Made by a program: the position numbers and the translations under genes
Part shown: positions 12,729 to 21,719 of the stretch, in pieces
How the letters are laid out: each line of letters opens with the position of its first letter
Numbering within the stretch: position 1 is the first letter of the stretch
The notes under the pieces: generated by a model
The model's input: only the letters and a program-made list of their open reading frames with translations
What the model was told of the DNA's origin: nothing
The model's database searches: none
DNA from: Lachnospiraceae bacterium
Lineage (GTDB): Bacteria; Bacillota; Clostridia; Lachnospirales; Lachnospiraceae
Assembly (NCBI GenBank): GCA_017634975.1
Contig: JAGBMJ010000115.1
Coordinates: 1 to 38,476 of the forward strand
Length of the DNA: 38,476 nt
Direction: 5' to 3'

Positions 12729-13463
12729 ATGAACTACACGCTCGACAATTTCTATCAATCCCACGAGTGGGTCAACCTGACGCATATCCTTCGCAATGAA
12801 CGGCTGGACAAGGACGGCAACCTGGTCTGCTGGCACTGCGGGAAACCTATCACAAAGAAGTACGACGCGATCGCACATCACACCATCTTCCTGACCGACG
12901 ACAATGTAAACATCGCAGACATCAGTCTTAACCCGGAGCTTATCAGGTTCGTACACCACAGGTGCCACAATATTATCCATGAGAAGCTCGGGAGCATAAA
13001 GCGTGAGATCTATCTGGTGTATGGCCCACCGCTTGCTGGTAAAAAATTTTTTGTCGACCGGGCGCGGGGAGAGGGAGACCTGATTGTTGATCTGGATCTG
13101 ATCTGGATGTGTATAACAGGCGGCAGGGACCTGGAAAAACCGCCGCGCCTCAACAGCGTGGCATTCGGTGTGAGGGACTACCTCATGGACTGCGTGACCT
13201 GCCGTCGCGGCAAGTGGAACAACGCCTATATTATTGGCGGATTCCCACTGAGCAGCGAGCGCGAGAGGATCTGCAGAAAGACCGGAGCACGTGAGATCTA
13301 CGTCGAATGCAGCAAAGAGGAAAGCATGGCGAGGCTTGAGCAGACGGACGACCGGGATAAGAAGGAGTGGGCGGCGTACATCGACCAGTGGTGGGCGCGG
13401 TACCGGGGCAACACATTCCCCCCCACTCCCCCTGATAATTTTTCGCAAGGAAAACTGTCGTAA
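12729..13463 (+). CDS. HNH endonuclease fused to P-loop kinase-like domain
   Basis: 244 residues. The N-terminal HNH domain has CWHC (34-37), AHH (49-51), N68 and HHRCHNIIH (76-84). From about residue 93 there is a P-loop NTPase-like domain with GPPLAGKK (99-106) and DLDLIWM. HNH proteins next to the terminase genes assist cos cleavage and packaging in HK97-like phages. The fused form is common in Clostridia phages. The ribosome site is weak. The 3' end encodes FPPTPPDNF from a C-rich tract that may belong to the cos region. Confidence 0.78.
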   Translation: MNYTLDNFYQSHEWVNLTHILRNERLDKDGNLVCWHCGKPITKKYDAIAHHTIFLTDDNVNIADISLNPELIRFVHHRCHNIIHEKLGSIKREIYLVYGPPLAGKKFFVDRARGEGDLIVDLDLIWMCITGGRDLEKPPRLNSVAFGVRDYLMDCVTCRRGKWNNAYIIGGFPLSSERERICRKTGAREIYVECSKEESMARLEQTDDRDKKEWAAYIDQWWARYRGNTFPPTPPDNFSQGKLS

Positions 13464-13535
13464 GGATCCCTTTTCTCGCAGAATCCTCAAAAATGAGATT
13501 TTTTGAATCGAAAAATCAGGAAAATCGGGGTGAGT
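13415..13535. other. C-rich tract and repeats, candidate cos region
   Basis: Two C runs (seven, then five, around 13418-13432) at the end of the HNH gene are followed by an AT-rich stretch. Three similar words, AAAAATGAG, AAAAATCAGG and AAAATCGGGG, lie spaced 15-25 bp apart between 13489 and 13526. Cohesive-end sites of HK97-like phages often lie between the HNH gene and TerS, with repeated small-terminase sites beside them. This is a positional inference only. Confidence 0.3.
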
Positions 13536-13540
13536 GGTAA

Positions 13541-15205
13541 ATGAACAGCAAAAATCTCGAAGTTTTGACAAATATCATCGGAGCAGTAGAGTCCGGAGGT
13601 CAGGTATACGGCCGCAGGAACTACGCCGCATATGCCGGCCCGTATACGAACACGAAGAATGAGCACACGATCACGCTCGGGTGGGCTCAGAACTACGGCG
13701 ATGAGGCTCACAGGCTGATCAAGATGATATATGACTCTGATCCGGAAGGCTTTAAGAAGATCGATGCTTCCGGGAGGATCAAACAGATGCTGTCCCATAA
13801 CTGGGTTTCGGAGAGATGGAATCCGTCTTCGGCCGACAAAAGGACGCTGATCGCTCTGATCGACAGCGAGGCGGGCCATAAAGCGCAGGATCAGCTGTTC
13901 GCGGATCTGATGCTGACATTCATCAAAGACTGCTGTGCAGATTACACCTCGGACGTGAAGGCGGTCATGATGTACTGCCAGATCCGGCACTTGGGCGGCA
14001 AATCGGCAGCAAGAAGGATTTTCGGCAGATGCGGTGGAGATTACTCCATGAACCGGATCATGAATGCGCTCCGCGCGGATCAGGACGACACATCGAGCAG
14101 CAACCAGGTCGGAGACAGGATTTTCTGGAGCCGACATGGAAAATGCAGGGAATGGATCGAGGAATACGCGTCGCCCGAAGGCGCACAGGAGGTGAAGACC
14201 GTGGGATATGATCCTGCGAAAGTGATCGCGATAGCGGAAGCGGAGATCGGTTATCTGGAAAAGCGCAGCAACTATCAGCTGGACAGCAAAACGGCCAATG
14301 CCGGCAGCAACAACTACACCAAGTACGGCAGAGATATGTATGCGTGGACGAAAGCGGAGGCGGGCGATACTTACGGTGTTGACTACCAATGGTGCGACCA
14401 GTTTGTGGACTGGTGCTTCGTGAAAGCATACGGCCTGGCAGCGGCGAAAAAGCTGCTTGGAGGCTGGTCTGCATACACACCGACATCCGCATCTCATTTT
14501 AAGCAGATGGGGAGATGGTCCTCGAAACCGGCAGTAGGAGCGCAGATATTCTTCCGCAACTCGGAGCGCATCTGCCATACGGGGCTCGTTTACAGATTTA
14601 CGGATGATACGGTTTACACGATCGAGGGCAACACATCCGGAGCATCCGGCGTCATATCCAACGGCGGAGGGGTCTGTAAGAAATCATACTCCAGGTCCAG
14701 CAGCCGGATCAGCGGATACGGGATCCCGAATTACGGGATGAAAGCATCCGGAGATGCGGTTCCGGAGACGCCGGGCACCATGGAAAACAATGTGGCAAAG
14801 GGTCAGGAGTGGCTGAACGAATATTACGGAGAGACCATCAAAAAACACTGCGGCGCGTTGCTGGAGGTTGACGGAGAGTATGGGCAGAAAACAAGAGCTG
14901 CCGCGCTTGCCGTATGGAAAGATCTGATGAACCGGAAGTTCAAAACAGACTTCGATCCATCAAATACTTATTTTGGAGAAAAGTGCCGGTCTCAGGCATC
15001 AAAGGCCACCGTTATGCTGAACAGCACGGGCACATTTACGCTCATCTGCCAGCTCCTACTGTCGGCTTACGGAGATTACAAAGGAGCCATGGACTGCTCC
15101 TGCGGATATGAGACGGAAAAGGCTATCAAATCGTTCCAGAAGACGGAAGGACTTACGCAGGACGGCGCCTGCGGCGCGGACACCTGGTTCGTACTCTTCA
15201 ATTGA
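13541..15205 (+). CDS. Three-part endolysin: glycosidase, CHAP, peptidoglycan-binding
   Basis: 554 residues. Residues 1-215 are a lysozyme/muramidase-like domain (AVESGGQVYGRRNY with E17 as candidate catalytic acid; LGWAQNYGDEA). Residues ~222-395 are a CHAP amidase/endopeptidase domain with C285 in WCDQFVDWC and H346 in CHTGLVYRF. The C-terminus (~420-554) carries peptidoglycan-binding repeats (VDGEYGQKTRAA; YETEKAIKSFQKTEG). It cuts the host wall in two ways after holin opening. GGGGTGAG precedes the ATG. It sits between the HNH and terminase genes rather than after the tail genes. Confidence 0.82.
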   Translation: MNSKNLEVLTNIIGAVESGGQVYGRRNYAAYAGPYTNTKNEHTITLGWAQNYGDEAHRLIKMIYDSDPEGFKKIDASGRIKQMLSHNWVSERWNPSSADKRTLIALIDSEAGHKAQDQLFADLMLTFIKDCCADYTSDVKAVMMYCQIRHLGGKSAARRIFGRCGGDYSMNRIMNALRADQDDTSSSNQVGDRIFWSRHGKCREWIEEYASPEGAQEVKTVGYDPAKVIAIAEAEIGYLEKRSNYQLDSKTANAGSNNYTKYGRDMYAWTKAEAGDTYGVDYQWCDQFVDWCFVKAYGLAAAKKLLGGWSAYTPTSASHFKQMGRWSSKPAVGAQIFFRNSERICHTGLVYRFTDDTVYTIEGNTSGASGVISNGGGVCKKSYSRSSSRISGYGIPNYGMKASGDAVPETPGTMENNVAKGQEWLNEYYGETIKKHCGALLEVDGEYGQKTRAAALAVWKDLMNRKFKTDFDPSNTYFGEKCRSQASKATVMLNSTGTFTLICQLLLSAYGDYKGAMDCSCGYETEKAIKSFQKTEGLTQDGACGADTWFVLFN

Positions 15206-15216
15206 GGTGAAAGAGC

Positions 15217-15648
15217 ATGGCATATGCGTTTAATGATGACAAATCAAAAGTAAATCTGAGCATCGACATGATATATCCCGTCGGATCGATCTACATGAGC
15301 GTAAATTCGACAAATCCGGGGACGCTCTTTGAGGGGACGACGTGGGAGCAGATCCAAGACCGCTTCCTTCTGGCCGCGGGGTCGACATACGCAGCCGGAA
15401 CACAGGGAGGCGAAGCGAAGCACAAGCTAACGACTTCGGAGCTGCCGTCACACACGCACGACATGAACAAATCGCTCTATACAAGGTTTTGGGGACTTCT
15501 GCCGGGTGATCCGGGAGCGAGGGAAGGCGTCCAGACCGACAACTGGGACACGACCAACAGAAATAAGACATGGCCAACGGGTGGCAATGAAGCTCATAAC
15601 AATATGCCACCTTATCTGACGGTGTATGTATGGAAAAGGACGGCGTAA
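15217..15648 (+). CDS. Tail tip/collar-like structural protein
   Basis: 143 residues, GAGGTGAAAG upstream. It contains YPVGSIYMSVNSTNPGTLFE, a WEQIQDRFLLAAG segment, a THDMN-type end to SELPSHTH, and C-terminal NMPPYLTVYVWKRTA. These are the hallmarks of phage tail-collar/baseplate tip proteins (T4 short-tail-fibre-like fold with metal-binding HxH). It is far from the other tail genes, between endolysin and terminase, suggesting a moved cassette. Confidence 0.7.
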   Translation: MAYAFNDDKSKVNLSIDMIYPVGSIYMSVNSTNPGTLFEGTTWEQIQDRFLLAAGSTYAAGTQGGEAKHKLTTSELPSHTHDMNKSLYTRFWGLLPGDPGAREGVQTDNWDTTNRNKTWPTGGNEAHNNMPPYLTVYVWKRTA

Positions 15649-15941
15649 GCAGATACGACCAGCTGCTGCAGGCGATTGATGGGAAGGAATCACTGATCCC
15701 GCTTATTTCGGAGGCCATTTATCTGGAAGAACAGCTGGATTATCTCAGAGGCCTGCCAAAGATCCGAGTAAACCCGAAAGACCCGTCCATGCAGAAAGCG
15801 ACGCCGGCAGCAAAGCTTTATAAAGAGTATCTGCAGCAGTACACAAATGTGATCAAAATTCTGGTGAGAGAATCGGCAGCGGATGAGGGCGAGGAAGAGA
15901 GCCCGCTCCGCGCATGGTTCAGGGAACATGCTGATCAATGA
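15630..15941 (+). CDS. terS: P27-type small terminase subunit
   Basis: 103 residues overlapping the preceding gene by 19 bases and TerL by 14. A helical N-terminus is followed by GLPKIRVNPKDPSMQKATPA and YKEYLQQYTNVIKIL, the pattern of P27-family small terminases, which usually sit directly before a Terminase_1-type TerL as here. It should recognise the packaging site and stimulate TerL. Confidence 0.72.
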   Translation: MEKDGVSRYDQLLQAIDGKESLIPLISEAIYLEEQLDYLRGLPKIRVNPKDPSMQKATPAAKLYKEYLQQYTNVIKILVRESAADEGEEESPLRAWFREHADQ

Positions 15942-17655
15942 GAAAAAGATATGGTCTCCGGACAACAGTTATCTCCTGGAATACAAAGCGCGCTGCGACG
16001 CCGGCGAGATCGTCATCGGCCAGGAGCTCCGGATCGAACTGCAGAATCTGGAGGACGGATTTCGAAATGACAGGTATTTTTACGACACAACCGATGCACT
16101 CCTGAAGATGGACTTCATGGAGCACTGCGTGCGGCTGACGAAGTCTCCGTTTTACAACAAGCCCATGAAACTAATGCTGTGGCAGAAGGCATTCATTGAG
16201 TGCCTCTACAGCTTCAAGATGTCGGATACATCACTCAGGCGGTTTAAAAAGATCCTCCTGTTGATAGCCAGGAAGAACGGCAAATCCGAAACGTGCTCCG
16301 CCATAGGGCTCACCGAGTTTTTCCTTGGAAATCCCGGGTCGGACATCGTGGCGAGCTCCAACGACGACGCGCAGGCATCTATCATCTACGGAGCGATCGA
16401 CACGATGCGGGAGCTGATCGATCCGCACGATCAGGACACAAAGAGGAATCAGTCGTTCATTAAGAACAAGTTCACGAATACGAAAGTATTTAAGCTGTCT
16501 GACCGGACGAAGAACAAGGAAGGCCGAAACATAGATACAGCCTTCGTGGATGAGTCGCACGAGATGAAGGAGAACATCATCGGCAAGTCGATCGAGCAGT
16601 CTCAATCGCTGAAAGATGAACCACTCTTTTTTAACATCACGACGGAGGGATTCGTGATCGGCGGCTATCTGGATGATGAGCTCGATAAAGCGAGAGCTGT
16701 CATCTTCAACGAGGATCCGGATGATCCGGCAGCAGAAAGGCTTCTCCCGTGGCTATACACGCAGGACAGCGAAAACGAGGTATGGAGAGGAAACAGGCAG
16801 AACCGCCTGTGGATGAAGAGCAATCCGACATTAGGCACCGTCAAAAAGTGGGATTACCTGGAAGAACAGGTCGCGCTGGCCAGAAAGAGCAAAGCGGACA
16901 GAATCTTCGTGCTGTCAAAGGATTTCAACATCAAACAGAACGGAGTGGAAGCGTGGTTGAACCTGGAGGATTACGACTATCCCTGCGGATACGAGATGGA
17001 AAGGTTCCGGGGCGCAAAAGCGCTGGGCGCGGTCGATTTGTCGGAAACAACCGACCTATGCTGCGCAAAAGCTTTAATTATGCTTCCGGACGATCCGAAC
17101 AAATACATCGTGACGCAGTACTTTATCCCGGAGACAAAGCTGGAGACATCTGACGACAGGCACGCAGGGGCAAAGTACGACGAGTGGGCAGGGGATGGAC
17201 TGATCACAATCACAGAGGGATCCGACATCGATTTGTCGGTCGTTGCCGACTGGTTTTATAAGATCTACACAGACTACGGGATCCGGGTCTGGAAGGTCGG
17301 ATACGACCAGAGATTTTCGAAAGACTGGATCACAAAAATGGAATTCTACGGCTGGATGCGGACGGGCGGGGATGACACGGATCTGGTCCTGATAACGCAG
17401 AACGCACAGACGCTCAATAACGCGATCCGCCTGTGCGAGGCCGATCTGAAGCACCAGCTTCTTCAATATGGTGATAATCCGGTAGACAAATTCTGCTTCA
17501 GGAATGCGGCACTGAATGTAGATAACCGTGGCCAATGCCTGATCGTAAAGAGCGAGGCGGGCAAGCGGATTGACGGAGCGGTGTGCACCGCGATCCTGTA
17601 TGAGACATACAGGAGGTTCCGCACGGAGTACAAACTGCTGGTAGAGGGTGAATAA
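15928..17655 (+). CDS. terL: Terminase large subunit (Terminase_1/YmfN type)
   Basis: 575 residues; start at 15928 with AGGGA upstream, although the frame is open from 15883. The ATPase domain shows Walker A ARKNGKS (114-120) and Walker B AFVDESHE (205-212). The C-terminal nuclease domain begins near GAVDLSETTD (about 367-376), with later conserved acidic residues. It is the motor that pumps DNA into proheads and cuts it. It is followed immediately by the portal gene. Confidence 0.92.
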   Translation: MLINEKKIWSPDNSYLLEYKARCDAGEIVIGQELRIELQNLEDGFRNDRYFYDTTDALLKMDFMEHCVRLTKSPFYNKPMKLMLWQKAFIECLYSFKMSDTSLRRFKKILLLIARKNGKSETCSAIGLTEFFLGNPGSDIVASSNDDAQASIIYGAIDTMRELIDPHDQDTKRNQSFIKNKFTNTKVFKLSDRTKNKEGRNIDTAFVDESHEMKENIIGKSIEQSQSLKDEPLFFNITTEGFVIGGYLDDELDKARAVIFNEDPDDPAAERLLPWLYTQDSENEVWRGNRQNRLWMKSNPTLGTVKKWDYLEEQVALARKSKADRIFVLSKDFNIKQNGVEAWLNLEDYDYPCGYEMERFRGAKALGAVDLSETTDLCCAKALIMLPDDPNKYIVTQYFIPETKLETSDDRHAGAKYDEWAGDGLITITEGSDIDLSVVADWFYKIYTDYGIRVWKVGYDQRFSKDWITKMEFYGWMRTGGDDTDLVLITQNAQTLNNAIRLCEADLKHQLLQYGDNPVDKFCFRNAALNVDNRGQCLIVKSEAGKRIDGAVCTAILYETYRRFRTEYKLLVEGE

Positions 17656-18911
17656 TGGGATGGTTAGACAGATTCTTTCGGAAATCTCCGAATGAAACGA
17701 AATATGCACAGACATTCAACGGGCTGATCCCCGTCTATTCCCAGTACGGGACGAATATCTATGCATCCGATATAGTGCAGCAGGCGCTGAAGTGCATCGT
17801 GGATGAGCTGAAGAAGCTGAACCCGAAGCATGTGCGCACAGCTGGCAGCGATCCGGTACCGGTCCGCGGAGGCATACAGGATCTGCTGGACAATCCGAAC
17901 CCGGTTATGACGACAGCGGAGTTCCTCGAGAAAATGTTCTGGATGCTGCTGCTGAATTACAACGCCTTCGTGATCCCGACGTACTATTCGTGGACTGACA
18001 ACAACGGTCAGGAACACAGATCGTACGAGAGCCTGTATCCGATCAAACCGGAGCAGGTGGATTTCATTGAAGACGCGGCGAACCGGCTGTATGTGAAGTT
18101 CTGGTTCTCGGGAGGTTATACAACGACGATCCCGTATGAAGACGTCATCCACATCAAAATGCGCTACTCCGTGAATGACTATATGGGAGGAGACGAGGGA
18201 GGCCAGCCGGATCACAGGTCACTGCTGCAGAGCCTGCAGCTGAATGATCAGCTGCTGAAGGGGATCGCAAAGGCGATGAAAGCGTCCTACGCGGTGAACG
18301 GCGTCGTTAAGTACAACACGATCATGGACGGAGGTAAGACAGAAAAGGCGATTAAGGAATTGGAACAGAAACTTGCCAATTCGGAAAGCGGTTTCCTGCC
18401 GATCGACCTGAAGTCGGAATTTACGCCTCTGAAGAGAGATACAAAGATCGTAGACGCAGACACGCTGAAGTTTGTGGATGAGAAGATCCTCAGATACTGG
18501 GGTGTCCCACTCCATATTCTGCAGGGGAACTACACAAAGCCACAGTATAACGCGTTTTACCAGAAGACGTTGGAGCCGATCATCATAACGACTTCCCAGG
18601 CATTCACGAAGAAACTCTTCACGCGAAGGGAGCGTGCATTCGGGAACCGGATCGACCTGTACCCGAAAGATCTGATCTTCATGACCGTGGAGCAGACGCT
18701 GGAGATGGTAACGCTGCTAGGCTATACGGGGGCCATGTACGAAAACGAAAAACGCGCTGCGTTCGGCCTCGCGCCGCTTCCAGAACTGGAAGGAAAACGC
18801 TTTGTGTCGCTGAACTGGGTAGAAGCTGACAAGGCTGCCGCTTATCAGCTGGGCCATCAGAATACAAATGTGAATACAGTGGATAAAACGGCGAAAGGCG
18901 GAGAATCATGA
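17655..18911 (+). CDS. Portal protein, HK97-like
   Basis: 418 residues starting at the TAATG junction with terL. It has the family features DIVQQALKCIVDELKKLNP, LLDNPNPVMTTAEFLEK, YNAFVIP and LHILQGNYTKPQYNAFYQ. It forms the dodecameric ring at one capsid vertex through which DNA passes, docking TerL and then the connector. It overlaps the next gene by ATGA. Confidence 0.92.
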   Translation: MGWLDRFFRKSPNETKYAQTFNGLIPVYSQYGTNIYASDIVQQALKCIVDELKKLNPKHVRTAGSDPVPVRGGIQDLLDNPNPVMTTAEFLEKMFWMLLLNYNAFVIPTYYSWTDNNGQEHRSYESLYPIKPEQVDFIEDAANRLYVKFWFSGGYTTTIPYEDVIHIKMRYSVNDYMGGDEGGQPDHRSLLQSLQLNDQLLKGIAKAMKASYAVNGVVKYNTIMDGGKTEKAIKELEQKLANSESGFLPIDLKSEFTPLKRDTKIVDADTLKFVDEKILRYWGVPLHILQGNYTKPQYNAFYQKTLEPIIITTSQAFTKKLFTRRERAFGNRIDLYPKDLIFMTVEQTLEMVTLLGYTGAMYENEKRAAFGLAPLPELEGKRFVSLNWVEADKAAAYQLGHQNTNVNTVDKTAKGGES

Positions 18912-19312
18912 GCGATGAATTCAAAAGACCGGTAAGCCGCAACGAAGCAATTATCCAGAATATCCTGGGAGCGGCAAATGTGCTCGAAGATCCGGAGAGC
19001 CGGATTGAACAGATCTTACAGTCGATTTTGAACGGGTCGGATTACAACAAGCCGGCGCTGAGCCGGATCGAGGAACTTCTGCTCGCCATCAAAAATGGAG
19101 AAAGCCGGCGTTACGATCCGCAAAGCAGAAATGAGGAGATACTTCTGGCAAAGATAAACGGAGAATCTTATACAGATCCGCCGCAAAGCCGGATTGAGGA
19201 GCTCCTTATCAACTGGGCAAACCGGCCGGTAAGAAAAAGCAGGGTGGCCACGTCATCGGGCAGGATTGTAAAAAGCTCAGATGGGGACCAGATAACAGCG
19301 TTTGAGAGGTGA
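18908..19312 (+). CDS. Head-region protein with SRIEELL repeats
   Basis: 134 residues built from four ~21-residue repeats: SRIEQILQSILNGSDY, SRIEELLLAIKNGESRRY, SRNEEILLAKINGESY and SRIEELLINWAN. A basic tail follows. Short SRxExxL repeats occur in structural proteins of Clostridia phages, often as a linker or adaptor helix. Its place between portal and protease suggests a minor head or scaffold role. No enzymatic motif. Confidence 0.6.
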   Translation: MSDEFKRPVSRNEAIIQNILGAANVLEDPESRIEQILQSILNGSDYNKPALSRIEELLLAIKNGESRRYDPQSRNEEILLAKINGESYTDPPQSRIEELLINWANRPVRKSRVATSSGRIVKSSDGDQITAFER

Positions 19313-19315
19313 AAA

Positions 19316-19963
19316 ATGGCAGCACTCGAACTTGAAAGAAGACAGTATGAATTTGACGTCCGGGCGGCAACCGCCGACGACGGCTCAAAAATCATCACAG
19401 GGAGGCCGATCGTTTACAACAGCAGGACGGATATCGGAAAAATATACGAAGAGGTGATCCTGCCGGGAGCGCTGAGCGGCACGGACCTTCGGGATGTCCG
19501 CTTCCTGGTGAACCACGACCGGCAGATGATCCCGCTGGCCAGATCAAGGCGGAACAACGGGAACAGCACCATGCAGTTCTCGGTCGACGATCAGGGCCTG
19601 AGACTGGACTGGGTAAAGCTGGATGTCGAGAACAACACGACATCACGCGCGCTGTACAGCGCCGTAGACAGAGGGGACATATCCGGGATGTCATTCACAT
19701 TTTCGGTCAGAGGACAGAAGTGGTCCAGACTGGATACGGATTATCCACTTCGAGAAATCACTGACATAGCATCTATCGTGGAGGTGAGCGCGGTGACGTT
19801 CCCCGCTTATGACGCGACAGAGATATACGCCCGTTCGGAAGGCGCGCTGGAGAGCGCGCGCCAGCTTGTGGAGACGGCCAGGCAGACACGGGCGAAGCCG
19901 CTGGAGAGCGAGCTCGAATTACTGAAACAGAAAACACGAACAATGATTTTGGGAGGCTTTTAA
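19316..19963 (+). CDS. Prohead protease, HK97 family
   Basis: 215 residues. The herpesvirus-assemblin-like core has FLVNHDRQMIPLARS with the catalytic His, SGMSFTFSV with the catalytic Ser, and SAVTFPAYDATEI. It trims the N-terminal scaffold segment from the capsid protein encoded just downstream during head maturation. GAGAGGTG precedes the start. Confidence 0.9.
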   Translation: MAALELERRQYEFDVRAATADDGSKIITGRPIVYNSRTDIGKIYEEVILPGALSGTDLRDVRFLVNHDRQMIPLARSRRNNGNSTMQFSVDDQGLRLDWVKLDVENNTTSRALYSAVDRGDISGMSFTFSVRGQKWSRLDTDYPLREITDIASIVEVSAVTFPAYDATEIYARSEGALESARQLVETARQTRAKPLESELELLKQKTRTMILGGF

Positions 19964-19966
19964 AAA

Positions 19967-21286
19967 ATGGGAAGAAGAAAGTTCCTTGAGAAAAGACTCA
20001 ACAGGCTGCTCGAGAAAAGGAATACTCTCCAGGCCAGAGCTCTGGCGTCCAACGATGCAGCGGAGGTGAGGTCGATCAACGACCAGATTGCGGATATCAA
20101 TGCCGATATCGCGGAAGCGCGCGAGGAAATCGATCTGATCGATTCCGAAACGAGAGACGGAGCGCAGGCAGGATCCGCGAGCCATACGGCCGCGGAAGAG
20201 GGCGATGCGAACGCCCAGGAAGAAAACAGAGGCCTGGTTCCGGAGAATGCAAGGCTTATCAACCCGGTTGGATCGTTCCGCCAGGCGAATGGCCGGACAC
20301 AGGCCAGAGAGGAAAACCCGCTCGGCACCATGGAATACAGAACCGCATTCCGCGAGTACTTCATGAACGGCACGCCGATCCCGGCAGAGCTCCGTTCCGG
20401 AGATGCGATCAGCACGGTGGAGACGGGTGCCGCGATCCCGATGACGATCATGAATCAGGTCATCAACACGGTGAGAAAGCGCTATGGGAATCTGTACGCG
20501 AAGGTTCGCAAGCTGTCCGTGAAAGGCGGCGTCGCCATCCCGATCGGCGCGCTTCAGGCAACGTTTAAGTGGATTAACCAGAGCACGGTTTCGCCGCGCC
20601 AGAAGACCGATAAGCTCGGGAATGTACAGTTTTCCTTCCACACAGCCGAAATCCGCGTAGCGCAGTCCTTCCTGTCCTATGTGGTCACGATGGATGCGTT
20701 TGAAGCGGAGATCGCCAGAGTCATCGCTATCGCATATATGCAGGCGATGGACGAAGGAATCGTCAGCGGCTCGGGTAATGGCCAGATGCTTGGCATTCTG
20801 AACGATCCCAGGGTCGTAAACACGGTCACGCTGACGGCTGCGGAGATCAACAACTGGACGGCGTGGAGAAAGAAGTTCTTCAGCAAGCTTCCGCTCGGTT
20901 ACAGGGCAGGCGAGTTCATTTTTGCTTCCTCAACCGTCGAATCCTATCTGGAGACGATGGCCGACAGCAACAATAACCCGATCTTCCGCCAGGCAACGGG
21001 CCTCGAGACCGAAAATGGCGACGGAAGATTCCCGGACGGCAGATTCTTCGGCAGAAGCATCTCGCTCGTGGAGCCGGACATCCTTGCAGATTTCGACACC
21101 GCATCGCAGGGCGACGTGATCGGCATCTTCTGGCAGCCGGAGGAATACGCGATCAACGAGAACTTTGGTTTCACAATGCGCAGATACTTTGACGAAGAGA
21201 CGAACGAGTATGTCGACAAGGCGCTCGTGGTGGTCGACGGCAAAGTGCTCAACCCGACAGGATACTACAAGATCCTCAAGGGCTGA
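19967..21286 (+). CDS. Major capsid protein, HK97 fold
   Basis: 439 residues, GGGAGG upstream. Residues 1-65 are a charged coiled coil (KRLNRLLEKRNTLQARA; INADIAEAREEIDLID), the delta/scaffold domain. The mature part starts near the GTMEYRTAFREYF segment, where the protease probably cuts. HK97-fold signatures follow: TGAAIPMTIMNQVI, SVKGGVAIPIG, GSGNGQMLGIL, FASSTVESYL. It forms the icosahedral shell. Confidence 0.93.
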   Translation: MGRRKFLEKRLNRLLEKRNTLQARALASNDAAEVRSINDQIADINADIAEAREEIDLIDSETRDGAQAGSASHTAAEEGDANAQEENRGLVPENARLINPVGSFRQANGRTQAREENPLGTMEYRTAFREYFMNGTPIPAELRSGDAISTVETGAAIPMTIMNQVINTVRKRYGNLYAKVRKLSVKGGVAIPIGALQATFKWINQSTVSPRQKTDKLGNVQFSFHTAEIRVAQSFLSYVVTMDAFEAEIARVIAIAYMQAMDEGIVSGSGNGQMLGILNDPRVVNTVTLTAAEINNWTAWRKKFFSKLPLGYRAGEFIFASSTVESYLETMADSNNNPIFRQATGLETENGDGRFPDGRFFGRSISLVEPDILADFDTASQGDVIGIFWQPEEYAINENFGFTMRRYFDEETNEYVDKALVVVDGKVLNPTGYYKILKG

Positions 21287-21301
21287 TAAAGGAGGTGCAG
21301 C

Positions 21302-21463
21302 ATGGACACAACTGTATCTGCACTTAAAAAACTGTACGTGGCGCTTGGCGGATCCGCAGATGACGTGGCGGAAATCACACTGATCCCGGAAATGATCAAC
21401 GCCATTGCGGAGCAGGTAGCTGCAAACGCCAATGCGGAACAGGCGGACACGCCCGGATTATAA
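21302..21463 (+). CDS. 53-residue head-region protein
   Basis: ATG at 21302 after a strong AAAGGAGGTG. The product (MDTTVSALKKLYVALGG, DDVAEITLIPEMINAIAEQV) is helical and acidic, of the kind commonly found just after the capsid gene in Clostridia phages. Its role is unknown; head decoration or connector assistance is possible. Confidence 0.6.
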   Translation: MDTTVSALKKLYVALGGSADDVAEITLIPEMINAIAEQVAANANAEQADTPGL

Positions 21464-21466
21464 CGA

Positions 21467-21706
21467 ATGGTGACACTGGAACAGGTGATGACCGGCATGA
21501 ATCTGTCCGGGAATGAGGATCAGGGAGCGACGATCCAGATCTATATGGATGAGGTGATGAGCTTCCTGAAAAATGCCGGAATCCCCGAGTCATCCATCAC
21601 CGTGGGACTTGTGGTCCGCGGAGTCAGCGATCTTTGGAATTACGGCGGCGCCAAAGGAGAGCTGTCGCCGTATTTCTGGGAACGCGCAACACAGATTTCA
21701 TATTAA
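21467..21706 (+). CDS. Head-tail connector (gp6-like)
   Basis: 79 residues, starting 3 bases after the preceding stop. Pattern GNEDQGATIQIYMDEVMSFLKNA and VRGVSDLWNYGGAKGELSPYFWER matches gp6-like/QLRG connector proteins, which form the ring under the portal. All-helical, as expected. Confidence 0.72.
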   Translation: MVTLEQVMTGMNLSGNEDQGATIQIYMDEVMSFLKNAGIPESSITVGLVVRGVSDLWNYGGAKGELSPYFWERATQISY

Positions 21707-21719
21707 TGAGGTGATAGAA

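Noticed and set aside
13487-14578. 363-residue ORF on the minus strand
   Set aside because: Antisense to the endolysin, whose domains and catalytic residues are clear. The antisense product has no recognisable pattern.
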